A model generated the notes under the pieces. That model worked only from the letters and a program-made list of their open reading frames with translations, had not been told where the DNA came from and searched no databases. Both the position numbers and the translations under genes were made by a program. This document shows positions 9,377 to 17,735 of a stretch of DNA of 64,000 nucleotides, piece by piece (positions within the stretch are counted from its first letter, which is position 1; each line of letters begins with the position of its first letter). Source of the DNA: JAVJUV01 sp040220415 (lineage in GTDB: Bacteria > Pseudomonadota > Alphaproteobacteria > Rhodobacterales > Rhodobacteraceae); NCBI GenBank assembly GCA_040220415.1, contig JAVJUV010000092.1, positions 1-64,000 of the forward strand, given 5' to 3'.

Positions 9377-10888
9377 TCACGCGGCCTGGTCGGTGTCGAT
9401 GCCCGAGATGGCCTGGATGAGGTTGTCTTCGGTGACTTCCTCGGAGGTGAAGGTGCGCATGATCCGGCCCGAGTACATCGCGACGATCCGGTCCGAGACG
9501 TGCAGCACCTCGGGCATTTCCGAGCTGATGACCATCACCGCGTAGCCCTGCGCGGCGAGTTCGCGCAGAAGCTTGTGGATCTCGGACTTGCTGCCGACGT
9601 CGATGCCGCGCGTCGGTTCGTCGACGATCAGCACGGTGGGATGCATCGACAGCCACTTGCCGATGACGATCTTCTGCTGGTTGCCGCCCGACAGGTTGCC
9701 GACCTGCTGTTTCCAGCCCGGCGTGCGGATGTCCAGGCGGTCGCGGTACTGGTCGAAGATCGCGATCTCGGCGCCCTCGGCGACGAAGGGCCCGGCTTTC
9801 AGGTCGTCGACCTGCGGCAGGGTCATGTTGTCCCGGCAGTTCATGCCCAGCACCAGCCCCTGCCCCTTGCGGTCCTCGGGCACCAGCGAGATGCCGCGCG
9901 CGATGGCGTCGGCGGGCGAATGGATGCGGACCTCTTGCCCGTCGAGCAGGATCTGCCCGGCCGAGGGATCGCGCAGGCCGAAGAGCGTCTCGGCGATCTC
10001 GGTCCGGCCCGCGCCGACCAGACCGTAAAAACCCACGACCTCGCCCCGGCGCACCTCGAAGCTGACGTCGCGGTACATGTCGCCGCAACCGAGGCCGCGC
10101 ACTTCGAGCGCGACGTCGCCCAGCTCGTGATGCGCCGCGTTGCGGCTGAGATCGAGCGCGCGGCCGATCATCATCTGCGTCACCGCCTCTTCGTCGGTGT
10201 CGGCGGTCTCGACGGTGCCGCGATACTGGCCGTCGCGCAGCACGGTGATGCGGTCGGTGATCTTGAAGATCTCCTCCATGCGGTGCGAGATGTAGATGAT
10301 CCCCACGCCCCCGGCCTTGAGATCGGCGATCACGTCGAACAGCACCACCTTTTCGGCGTCGGTCAGCGAGGCGGTCGGCTCGTCGAAGATGACGGCCCTG
10401 GCCTCGACGGTCAGCGCGCGGGCGATCTCGACCATCTGCTGGTTGGCGATCGAGAGGTCGCCGACGCGGGTCCTGGCGCCGAACCCGACGTTGAGTTTCT
10501 TCAGGATCGCGTCGGTGCGCGTGTACAGCGTCTGCCAGTCGACGCGCCCGAAGCTTTTGTGCGGCAACTCGCCGAGATAGATGTTCTCGGCAACCGTCAG
10601 TTCCTCGGCCAGGGAAAGTTCCTGGTGGATGAAGACGATGCCCTTGGCCTTGGCTTCCAGCGGGCCGGACATCACGACCTTGTCGTCGCCCATGTAGATG
10701 TCGCCGCCGTCGGGCTGGTAGATGCCGCCGAGGACTTTCATCAGCGTCGACTTGCCCGCACCGTTCTCGCCCATCAGGGCGTGAACCTCGCCCGGCATCA
10801 CCGAGAAGGACACATTGTCGAGCGCGCGCACGCCGGGGAAGGTCTTGACGATGCCTTCCAGGCGCAGGACGGGTTTTGCGTCGGTCAT
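9377..10888 (-). CDS. CUT2 sugar ABC importer, double ATPase subunit
   Basis: A 503-residue cytoplasmic ATPase of the RbsA/XylG/MglA type with two fused ABC domains. Domain 1 has Walker A GENGAGKST near residue 40, a degenerate signature (LSIANQQM) and Walker B AVIFDEPTASL. Domain 2 has the altered P-loop region GLVGAGRTE seen in the second half of this family, signature LSGGNQQK and Walker B VLIVDEPTRGID. It energises uptake of a monosaccharide or polyol. It is last in a leftward operon of five genes, and its start overlaps the stop of the upstream permease gene (ATGA at 10885-10888). Confidence 0.93.
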   Translation of the reverse strand: MTDAKPVLRLEGIVKTFPGVRALDNVSFSVMPGEVHALMGENGAGKSTLMKVLGGIYQPDGGDIYMGDDKVVMSGPLEAKAKGIVFIHQELSLAEELTVAENIYLGELPHKSFGRVDWQTLYTRTDAILKKLNVGFGARTRVGDLSIANQQMVEIARALTVEARAVIFDEPTASLTDAEKVVLFDVIADLKAGGVGIIYISHRMEEIFKITDRITVLRDGQYRGTVETADTDEEAVTQMMIGRALDLSRNAAHHELGDVALEVRGLGCGDMYRDVSFEVRRGEVVGFYGLVGAGRTEIAETLFGLRDPSAGQILLDGQEVRIHSPADAIARGISLVPEDRKGQGLVLGMNCRDNMTLPQVDDLKAGPFVAEGAEIAIFDQYRDRLDIRTPGWKQQVGNLSGGNQQKIVIGKWLSMHPTVLIVDEPTRGIDVGSKSEIHKLLRELAAQGYAVMVISSEMPEVLHVSDRIVAMYSGRIMRTFTSEEVTEDNLIQAISGIDTDQAA

Positions 10889-11886
10889 ATCCTCAACTCC
10901 TCTTTGCCCTTCACGTTGAGCTGCCGGTCCAGGATCAACACGGCGATCAGAATGCTGCCGATCACGAGGTTCACGGTCTCGGTATCCGCGCCGATGTGGC
11001 CCAGGCCCTTGCGGAGAAGCTGGATCGCGATGACCCCACCGAAGGTGGAGATCACGCTGCCGGCGCCGCCGGTGATCTTGGTGCCGCCCAGAACGACGGC
11101 GGTGATCACCCACAATTCGTAGAGCTGGCCGTCGTTGGGGTTCACCGAGCCGGATTCCGAGTAGAAGACGACCGCGGAGAGCGCCGCGAGGAAGCCGATG
11201 ATGGCGAAGTTGATCATCATGTGCGGGCCGACGCGGATGCCCGCGTTGACCGCCGCCTCGCGGTTGTCGCCGATGGCATAGGCGTTGCGGCCATGCACCG
11301 TCCTGGTCATCAGAAGCCAGATCCCGAGCGTGACCGCCAACAGGAACCATGTCGGCGTGTGCAGTCCCAGGAACTGCGCCTCGGCGAAATCGACCAGGGT
11401 CCAGTTGAGATGCGAGGTCGGGTTCTCGCCGTTGAACATGAAGACCAGCCCGCGATAGCCCAGCATCGAGCCCAGCGTGACGATGAAGGCGTCGACCCCT
11501 GTCTTCCAGACGATCAGACCGTTCAGCGCGCCGAGGAGCGTGCCCACGGACAGCGCCAGCAGCCAGGCCACCGGGATCACCCAGTCGCCCAGGCCCGCGA
11601 AGATGGGCCAGGTCATGCTGTCGAGCAGGACGATCGCGGCGATGGCGAAGGTCGCGCCCACGCTGAGGTCGATATTGCCGTTGATCATCACGATGGTCAT
11701 GCCCATCGCGATGATGCCGATCGGCGCCGACTGCTTCAGCAGCAGAAGCATGTTCTCGAAGTCCATGAAGGCCTTGTCGGACAGCGAGAGATATTCGCCC
11801 GCGATGCTGAAGAAGATCAGCTCGAGCACGATGAAGCCCCAGATCGCGCCCTTCTTCAGCGCCGTGGACAATGCACCCGGATGCAT
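10885..11886 (-). CDS. CUT2 sugar ABC importer permease (second)
   Basis: A 333-residue inner-membrane permease of the RbsC/XylH family with about nine or ten hydrophobic segments. The family signatures INGNIDLSVGATFA, AYAIGDNREAAVNAGI (the EAA-like cytoplasmic loop) and VVLGGTKITGGAGS are present. It pairs with the other permease at 11902-12921 as a heterodimer in one transporter. The pairing of two different RbsC-like permeases with one double ATPase is a common arrangement for less-studied pentose or polyol systems. The substrate is not fixed by sequence. Confidence 0.92.
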   Translation of the reverse strand: MHPGALSTALKKGAIWGFIVLELIFFSIAGEYLSLSDKAFMDFENMLLLLKQSAPIGIIAMGMTIVMINGNIDLSVGATFAIAAIVLLDSMTWPIFAGLGDWVIPVAWLLALSVGTLLGALNGLIVWKTGVDAFIVTLGSMLGYRGLVFMFNGENPTSHLNWTLVDFAEAQFLGLHTPTWFLLAVTLGIWLLMTRTVHGRNAYAIGDNREAAVNAGIRVGPHMMINFAIIGFLAALSAVVFYSESGSVNPNDGQLYELWVITAVVLGGTKITGGAGSVISTFGGVIAIQLLRKGLGHIGADTETVNLVIGSILIAVLILDRQLNVKGKEELRI

Positions 11887-11901
11887 GGTTTCCCCTCCCT
11901 C

Positions 11902-12921
11902 TTACGCTATCGGCGACCAGAGCTTGCCGCGTTTGGCCGCGATATCGAGCCAGACGGCAAGGATGATGATGATCCAGGTCACGACGAACTGGACGTAGAA
12001 TTGCAGACCCAGAAGCAGAAGCCCGTTCTGGATGAAGCCCAGGATCAGCACGCCGATCACCGTCTTGAAGACCGTGCCGGCCCCGCCCATGAGCGAGGCG
12101 CCGCCAAGGATCACCGCGGCCAGCACTTCCAGTTCCAGCCCCTGCCCCACGGTGTTCTGCGAGCCGAGCGAGCGGCTGGCCTGGATGACGCCGGCGGTCG
12201 CGACGCAGGCCGCCGAGATCAGGTAGCAGAAGAAGACGGTGCGCGCGCGGCGAATGCCCGAGAAGGTGGCAGCGGTGCCGTTGCCGCCGACCGCGTAGAC
12301 CTTGCGCCCGAAGGCCGTCTTGGCCAGCACGATGCCCAGAAGCGCCGCCAGCGCCCCGAAGATCAGGATCGGAACCGGGATGCCCAGCGCCGTGCCCTGT
12401 CCGAAGACGCTGAACCAAGTGCCTTCCTTGTCGGCGATATCCATGTTCTTGCCGCCCGAATAGGTGAGCGTCAGCCCGTGGATCGCCGAGAGCATGCCCA
12501 ACGTCACGATGAGCGAGTTGAGTTTGAGATAGCCGACCAGGAAGCCGATGATCGCGCCGAGGCACAGTGTCATGCCGAACATCGCCGGAATGGCGAGAAG
12601 CGGGCCGATCTTGTCGTGCAGATCGAGGACCACGATGGTCGAGAAGGACATCATCGAGCCGACCGACAGATCGAGGTTGCCGCTGATCACGACGAAGGTC
12701 ACGCCAAGGGCGATGACCCCGAGGATGGCCGACGACCGGACGACGCTGAACACGTTGTCGATGGTCAGGAATTTCGGATTGGCGAGAGTGAAGACGATCA
12801 GGAAGACAGCGAAGGCGATCAGGATGCCCTGTTTCGCCAGCATGGCCGCGATCCGCTGCCTGGTCATTGTTGCCATGATCCCCTCCCTCGGGCGGCTGGC
12901 GTTCTGTGACGTATCCGACAT
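11902..12921 (-). CDS. CUT2 sugar ABC importer permease (first)
   Basis: A 339-residue RbsC-family permease. Key signatures are VVISGNLDLSVGSMMS, KVYAVGGNGTAATFSGI (cytoplasmic coupling loop) and AAVILGGASLMGGAGTV. The first 20 or so residues are polar and could be trimmed: a second ATG lies 15 codons in (MATMTRQRIAAML), so the exact start is open. It precedes the second permease gene by 15 bp and follows the SDR gene by 27 bp in the same leftward operon. Confidence 0.92.
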   Translation of the reverse strand: MSDTSQNASRPREGIMATMTRQRIAAMLAKQGILIAFAVFLIVFTLANPKFLTIDNVFSVVRSSAILGVIALGVTFVVISGNLDLSVGSMMSFSTIVVLDLHDKIGPLLAIPAMFGMTLCLGAIIGFLVGYLKLNSLIVTLGMLSAIHGLTLTYSGGKNMDIADKEGTWFSVFGQGTALGIPVPILIFGALAALLGIVLAKTAFGRKVYAVGGNGTAATFSGIRRARTVFFCYLISAACVATAGVIQASRSLGSQNTVGQGLELEVLAAVILGGASLMGGAGTVFKTVIGVLILGFIQNGLLLLGLQFYVQFVVTWIIIILAVWLDIAAKRGKLWSPIA

Positions 12922-12948
12922 GGGTCCCTCCCCCCTTGTGCCATTCGT

Positions 12949-13746
12949 TCAGACCAGGGTCATGCCTCCGTCGATCATGACGATCTGACCGGTCATGTAG
13001 TCGCTGTCGCCGGACGCCAGGAACGTGGTCGTCCCGGTTATGTCGGCGGGCGTCGCGACGCGGCCCCTGAGGATGTCGCTGGAGAAATCCTCCATCGCCT
13101 GGCCGGGCCGGGCGGCCGCGCCGATGTCCATCAGGTCCTGGTCGACCTGTTCCCACATTTCGGTGGCCACCACACCGGGCGCGAAGCCCGTGACGGTGAT
13201 ATCATGTCTGGCGAGGTCGCGCGCGCCCGATTGCGTCAGCGAGACGACCGCCCATTTCGATGCGCAATAGGGGGCGACGTTGTCGTAGCCCTGGCGGCTG
13301 GCGATCGAGGCCGTGTTCACGATCTTGCCGCCGCCGCCTTGGGCGATCATCTGGCGGGCGGCCTCTTGCATCCCGATCATGCAGCCGAGACCGTTGACGC
13401 CCATGATGAAATTCCAGTTGGCCTCGGTCACGTCCATGAAGTTCATCGGCTTGTTCACGCCGGCGTTGTTGAACTTGACGTCGAGGCGGCCGAAGGTTTC
13501 GACCGTGTGGGCGATCATGCCGCGCACCTGTTCGCGGTCGGTCACGTCGACTTTCGCAGAGGTGACGCCGGCGCCTTGGCCGTTCAGCCGGGCGCGGTTG
13601 GCTTCCGCCACTTCCGCCACCTTGTCACCGTTGATGTCGGCGAAGCAGACCTTCGCGCCTTCGTCCAGAAGCGCCTCGCCGATGGCGCGTCCGATCCCGC
13701 GGGCGGCACCGGTGACGATACAGACACGTCCAGAAACACGCCCCAT
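12949..13746 (-). CDS. SDR-family NAD(P)-dependent oxidoreductase (importer operon)
   Basis: A 265-residue classical short-chain dehydrogenase. The cofactor motif TGAARGIG lies near residue 12, NNAG follows, and the catalytic Ser-Tyr-Lys set reads NTASIAS...YCASK. A C-terminal MTGQIVMIDGGM segment ends the fold. It is embedded between the binding-protein gene and the permeases, which suggests that it oxidises the imported sugar or polyol. It closely resembles the second SDR in this locus (16862-17668): both share NKP after the NAG motif, SIASR, ITV-GxAPGVV and ASGDSDYMTGQ. They are therefore probably paralogues acting on related compounds. Confidence 0.9.
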   Translation of the reverse strand: MGRVSGRVCIVTGAARGIGRAIGEALLDEGAKVCFADINGDKVAEVAEANRARLNGQGAGVTSAKVDVTDREQVRGMIAHTVETFGRLDVKFNNAGVNKPMNFMDVTEANWNFIMGVNGLGCMIGMQEAARQMIAQGGGGKIVNTASIASRQGYDNVAPYCASKWAVVSLTQSGARDLARHDITVTGFAPGVVATEMWEQVDQDLMDIGAAARPGQAMEDFSSDILRGRVATPADITGTTTFLASGDSDYMTGQIVMIDGGMTLV

Positions 13747-13785
13747 TGCTCAGCTCCATGCCGTTCGATGATCTTTGCGGAAGGT

Positions 13786-13817
13786 GCGGGGCGCGCGATC
13801 ATGGCCGCGCGCCCCGC
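13786..13817 (-). repeat. GC-rich hairpin between binding-protein gene and next gene
   Basis: GCGGGGCGCGCG (13786-13797) and CGCGCGCCCCGC (13806-13817) form a perfect 12-bp stem with an 8-nt loop. It lies 17 nt beyond the binding-protein stop (13834, leftward) and before the SDR start. There is no T-run, so it is more likely a 3'-end protector or partial terminator than a full terminator. Confidence 0.75.
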
Positions 13818-13833
13818 CCGAGCGAAACCTGCC

Positions 13834-14793
13834 TCAGAAGACCGGCTTGGAGAACTCGCTCATGTTGTCCTGGGTGATCTTCGGCGTGTCGAAGTAGTTC
13901 AGGAAGGGCACTTCCTTGCCTTCGAGGACGTCGATCGCCGTTTGCAATGCCGCCTCGGCGTCGTCGACCGGCGACTGGTAGATCGAGCCCCAGTAGTCGC
14001 CCGCTTCCATCGCCTCGTAGCCGACCGAGAAGTTGGTGGCGCCGACGAAGATGATGCCTTCGCGACCGGCGGCCTTGGCGGCGTTCAGCGCGCCCACGCC
14101 CATGTTGTCGTCGCCGGCATAGACGCCGTCGATGTCGTCGTACTGGACGAGGAAGGCCTCCATGACCTGCTGCGACTTCTCGCGGTTCCAGTCACCCGGC
14201 TGGGTGTCGAGCACGGTCACGTTCGGGCAGACCTCGGGCAGACGGTCTTCGAAGCCCTTGGCGCGTTCGATTGCCGTGGTGTAGCCGGGCTGGCCGGTGA
14301 TGTGGACGACCTGGGCCTCGTCCTGGATGCCCATTTCCTTGAACTTGTCGCACATGATCTCGGCCGAGCGCGAGCCCTGCGTGATGTTGTCGGGGCCCGA
14401 GAAGGACTTGACGAAATCGAAGCCGGCTTCGGCGATGTTCGAGTTGGTGACGATCACCGGAATGCCGGCGCTGTGCGCCTTGCGGACGGCGGGGATCACC
14501 GCTTCGCCATTGGTCGGCCAGATGATGATGGCGTCGACTTCCTGCTGGATGAGGTCTTCCATCTGCGCGATCTGGCGCGCGACGTCGCCGCCGGCGTCGA
14601 GCACGACGGTCTCGACCATGTCGTTGGCCTCGGCCGCGGCGATGAAGGCTTTTTCGTAGGTCGTCTGGTAGCTGTCGACGCCCACGTTGTTCTGAGTGAT
14701 GCCGATCTTGTAGCCACCGTGGCTTTCGGCCTGTGCGACACCGGCCAGCGCGACGATCGCGGTTGTGGCTGCAAGTGCATTGCGAATTTTCAT
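13834..14793 (-). CDS. Periplasmic sugar-binding protein of the CUT2 importer
   Basis: A 319-residue type I periplasmic binding protein (RbsB/XylF family). Residues 1-22 are a Sec signal ending in AQA. The mature protein starts with the first beta strand (YKIGITQNN), and motifs such as DAIIIWPTNGEAVIPAVRKAHSAGIPVIVTNS and GVYAGDDNMGVGALNAAKAAG match sugar-binding members. The start at 14793 has a strong GGAGGAAA Shine-Dalgarno; the frame is open further upstream without coding character. It is the first gene of the leftward operon and shares its promoter region with the divergent fused regulator. Confidence 0.93.
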   Translation of the reverse strand: MKIRNALAATTAIVALAGVAQAESHGGYKIGITQNNVGVDSYQTTYEKAFIAAAEANDMVETVVLDAGGDVARQIAQMEDLIQQEVDAIIIWPTNGEAVIPAVRKAHSAGIPVIVTNSNIAEAGFDFVKSFSGPDNITQGSRSAEIMCDKFKEMGIQDEAQVVHITGQPGYTTAIERAKGFEDRLPEVCPNVTVLDTQPGDWNREKSQQVMEAFLVQYDDIDGVYAGDDNMGVGALNAAKAAGREGIIFVGATNFSVGYEAMEAGDYWGSIYQSPVDDAEAALQTAIDVLEGKEVPFLNYFDTPKITQDNMSEFSKPVF

Positions 14794-14931
14794 TTGGGTT
14801 TCCTCCCGGATTGTCCCTGTTGCGGTCGTTGGTCCCGAGCGCCCCTCCCGGACGCATAAGCATCGCCCGGCACGCCGAACGAACTGAAGGCAAGTCTGCC
14901 CAGTTTCTCCGATCCGAAATGCACGTATTTT

Positions 14932-14999
14932 ATCCATTTTGGATGTTTTTGTATCCGTATTGGACTTTTTCGCGATATGCCAGAGTTGTCATTTTGGAC
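14932..14999. promoter_or_regulatory. Three copies of an ATCCATTTTGGAT-like element in the divergent promoter
   Basis: Copy 1 (14932-14944) is the palindrome ATCCA-TTT-TGGAT. Copy 2 (14953-14965, ATCCGTATTGGAC) begins 21 bp later, close to two helical turns. Copy 3 (14987-14999) shares CATTTTGGAC with copy 1 and lies inside its own TGTC/GACA repeat (14987-15000). The stretch is AT-rich and sits between the two divergent start codons, 20-139 bp from them, so these are likely operators for the adjacent fused regulator (inference). Confidence 0.6.
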
Positions 15000-15018
15000 A
15001 TTCTCGGAGGGCGTCAAC

Positions 15019-16842
15019 GTGACCGGCTCAGATCCATTCAAACTGAACAATTCGGAAAAACGTCTGGCAAGGCAAGAGGACAAGGGTTCAGGACCATCCA
15101 TGAACGCGATGAGAGGATATAGGCAATCCCAGCCGGTCGCGCCCGGGGCGAAGACCGAAATGCTGGAGGTTCTGTCCTTTCTGGAGGATTTCTGCGACGA
15201 GCTGGAAGACACCATCGATCTTGTCTCGCCCAACCCGCATCTGCGCATGGCGCTGCATCTCTTGCAGGGGCATATCGACGCCAAGGTGGTCACGCCGACC
15301 TCGCTGATCAGCGCCAGCCGCGTGCCTTATGCGACGGCCAACCGCCGCATGAAGGAAATGGTGGACGCCGGGCTGATCGAGCAGCGTCCGCGCACCAAGA
15401 GCGGCAAGAGCTTTTCCATGCACCCCAGCGAGAAGCTGCTGGCGCAGTGGATGCAGATGTCGGGGCGCATCCGGCGGCTGGCCGAAGCCCGGTTCGCCGC
15501 GCGGGCCGCCGACACCGAGGATTTCTACTTCGGCGGCAGCTATTCCGCGGCGCAATCGATTCCGCCGCTGAGAATCCGCACCGAGCCGATCAAGGTGGCG
15601 GGCGGCATTCGCGTGCTGGTGCACGGCGATCCGACGTTCATGGTGATGGAGAACCTGAAGCGGCAGTTCGAACAGGCCATCGGAACCCAGATCAACCAGC
15701 GGGCCTTTTCCATCGACCGGCTGCGCGAGGAAGCCCTGCGCAACGCCGAGCGCAGCGCCAGCCGTTACGACATCATCGCGGTCGACCTGCCCTGGATCGG
15801 CGAGTTCGCGGAGAAGAACGTGCTGATGCCGCTGGACGAGGCGATGGACGTGGCCCGGCTGGACCCGGCGGATTTTCACACCGCCGGATGGAAGGCGGCG
15901 CATTGGGGCGGCCGCGCCTATGGCGTCCCGGCCCAGACGACGCCGGAGCTGCTGTTCTACCGCCGGGATCTTTTCGCCGACGCCGGGCTGGAGCCGCCCG
16001 CAACGACGGACGCGCTGTTGAAAGCCGCAAGCGTGCTGCACGAACCGCGCCGGGGGCGTTACGGGATCGCCTGGAACGCCGCGCAGGGCACGGCGCTGGG
16101 GCATACGGTGCTGATGACCATGGCCGATTTCGGCCAGCCGGTGCTGGACCTGCCGGAGATCGCGGGCGGGTTCGACACCGACCATCTGGCCGCCGGAGAC
16201 TATCGCCCGACGCTGAACACCGAGGCGGGTCTCCGCGCGGCGGAGTTCCTGCTGGAACTGCTGAAGTACTCGCCGCCCGACATCCTGTCGATGTCCTGGT
16301 ACGAGCGCGTCAGACCCTATGCCGCCGGCAATATCGCGATGGCCTACGGCTATACGCTGCTGGCCCCCTATTTCGAGCTGGACGAGACATCGCCGGCCTG
16401 CGGGCAGACCGGATACCTGCCGCATCCCGCCGGACCGGGCGCGGACCCGGTCGCCCCGGTGGGCGGCTACGTGATGGGCATCCCGGCCAACCTGCCGCCC
16501 GAGCGGGTGCCGGCCGCCGGCGAGGCGCTGGCGAGGTGCACCTCGCCCGAGGCGCAGAAGCTGTACGTCCAGAACGGCAGCCGCACCAATCCGCGATATT
16601 CCGTCGGCGCCGATCCCGAGGTGCGCCGACTGTCGACCATCTTCGAGGCGGTCGACGGCATGTCATGGCGCGACGAGCTGCAATTCTGGCCGCGTCCGCC
16701 GATCCCGGAGATCGCCGGGATCATCAAGATTTGCGGCGAGGAATTCCACGACATGCTGCGCGGCATCCAGACGCCGGCCGAGACCTTGCGCCGTGCCCAG
16801 GAGCGGGCCGACGCGCTGATACGACCACCAGGGACAAAGTGA
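15019..16842 (+). CDS. Winged-helix regulator fused to a cytoplasmic MalE-type solute-binding domain
   Basis: About 607 residues from GTG 15019, which has a GGAGGG Shine-Dalgarno 7 nt upstream; ATG 15100 is an alternative. Residues about 48-160 hold a MarR-like winged helix: TPTSLISASRVPYATANRRMKEM is the recognition region and GLIEQRPRTKSGKSFSM the wing. From about residue 196 to the end the sequence reads as a family 1 extracellular solute-binding protein (SBP_bac_1): IRVLVHGDPTF, a YDIIAVDLPWIGEFAEK segment, the PELLFYRRDLFADAGLEPP motif typical of sugar-binding proteins, and GGYVMGIPAN. There is no signal peptide or membrane segment, so the binding domain must work in the cytoplasm as a ligand sensor. 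It is divergent from the CUT2 operon and precedes the catabolic operon, and it probably controls both. Confidence 0.8.
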   Translation: MTGSDPFKLNNSEKRLARQEDKGSGPSMNAMRGYRQSQPVAPGAKTEMLEVLSFLEDFCDELEDTIDLVSPNPHLRMALHLLQGHIDAKVVTPTSLISASRVPYATANRRMKEMVDAGLIEQRPRTKSGKSFSMHPSEKLLAQWMQMSGRIRRLAEARFAARAADTEDFYFGGSYSAAQSIPPLRIRTEPIKVAGGIRVLVHGDPTFMVMENLKRQFEQAIGTQINQRAFSIDRLREEALRNAERSASRYDIIAVDLPWIGEFAEKNVLMPLDEAMDVARLDPADFHTAGWKAAHWGGRAYGVPAQTTPELLFYRRDLFADAGLEPPATTDALLKAASVLHEPRRGRYGIAWNAAQGTALGHTVLMTMADFGQPVLDLPEIAGGFDTDHLAAGDYRPTLNTEAGLRAAEFLLELLKYSPPDILSMSWYERVRPYAAGNIAMAYGYTLLAPYFELDETSPACGQTGYLPHPAGPGADPVAPVGGYVMGIPANLPPERVPAAGEALARCTSPEAQKLYVQNGSRTNPRYSVGADPEVRRLSTIFEAVDGMSWRDELQFWPRPPIPEIAGIIKICGEEFHDMLRGIQTPAETLRRAQERADALIRPPGTK

Positions 16843-16861
16843 TACGAGGAGGAGACGAAAA

Positions 16862-17668
16862 ATGGACCCCAATCGCCTGAAAGGTAAGAACCTCCTGATC
16901 ACCGGCGCCGCCCGCGGCATGGGCGCCGCCAATGCCGAGCATTTCGCTGAACAGGGTGCGAATGTCTGCCTGGGCGACCTGAACCTGGACGAGGCGCAGG
17001 AGGTGGCCGACCGCATCAACGAACGCGGCAACGGCAAGGCGATCGCCGTGAGAATGGACGTGACCAAGCGCGAGGACAACGCCGCCGCGGTCGCCGCCGT
17101 CGTCGATGCCTTCGGCGAGATCAACGTGGGTCTTTTCAACGCGGGGCTGAACAAGCCGCGCTTCTTCATGGACATCGACGAGGACAACTGGGACCTGATC
17201 ATGGACGTGAACACCAAGGCGATGTGGCTTGGCATGCAGGAGACCGCGCGCCAGATGATCGCGCAGGGCAAGCGCGATTATCCCTACAAACTGATCAACG
17301 TGGGCAGCATCGCGTCGCGCAAGCCGCTGGTGGACGTCACGGTCTATTGCACCTCGAAATACGGCTGCCTGGCGCTGACCCATTGCGGCGCGATCGCGCT
17401 GTCGGAGCACAACATCACGGTCAACGGCTATGCCCCCGGCGTGGTGGTCACGCCGCTTTGGGAGCAACTGGACAAGGATCTGGTCGATATCGGCTTCAAG
17501 GAGCGCGAAGGCCAGGCCTATGACGACATCGTCCGCGATGCCCTGCAGATCAAGCGCGTGTCCTATCCCGAGGACGTCCAGGGCACCGCCGCCTTCCTGG
17601 CAAGCGGCGACAGCGACTACATGACGGGTCAGATGATCCATATCGATGGCGGCTGGTGCATCCAGTAA
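16862..17668 (+). CDS. SDR-family oxidoreductase (catabolic operon)
   Basis: A 268-residue short-chain dehydrogenase 19 bp after the regulator gene, with an AGGAGGAG Shine-Dalgarno. The cofactor motif TGAARGMG is near residue 15 and the catalytic set reads NVGSIASR...YCTSK. The usual NNAG is FNAG here (LFNAGLNKP), a mild variant. It is paralogous to the SDR at 12949-13746. The two could catalyse successive oxidations, or the same oxidation on different stereoisomers, of the imported compound. NAD is more likely than NADP because an acidic residue (GDLN) follows beta 2. Confidence 0.9.
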   Translation: MDPNRLKGKNLLITGAARGMGAANAEHFAEQGANVCLGDLNLDEAQEVADRINERGNGKAIAVRMDVTKREDNAAAVAAVVDAFGEINVGLFNAGLNKPRFFMDIDEDNWDLIMDVNTKAMWLGMQETARQMIAQGKRDYPYKLINVGSIASRKPLVDVTVYCTSKYGCLALTHCGAIALSEHNITVNGYAPGVVVTPLWEQLDKDLVDIGFKEREGQAYDDIVRDALQIKRVSYPEDVQGTAAFLASGDSDYMTGQMIHIDGGWCIQ

Positions 17669-17735
17669 GCCACTGATTTTTAACGTAAGATGAACATGAA
17701 ACGGGTGCGAGCGACCGCATCCGGGGGAGGACACC

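Noticed and set aside
10876..12909. Very long rightward frame opposite the permease genes
   Set aside because: It is antisense to two clear permeases; such long antisense frames are common in high-GC genes. The protein is Asp/His/Arg-rich and without a recognisable fold. The same holds for the long antisense frames at 40064-42511, 42697-44658 and 47880-50438.
9377..14793. Specific naming as ribose, xylose or erythritol importer
   Set aside because: The CUT2 family cannot be resolved to a substrate from these motifs, and no kinase or isomerase with known substrate is beside it.
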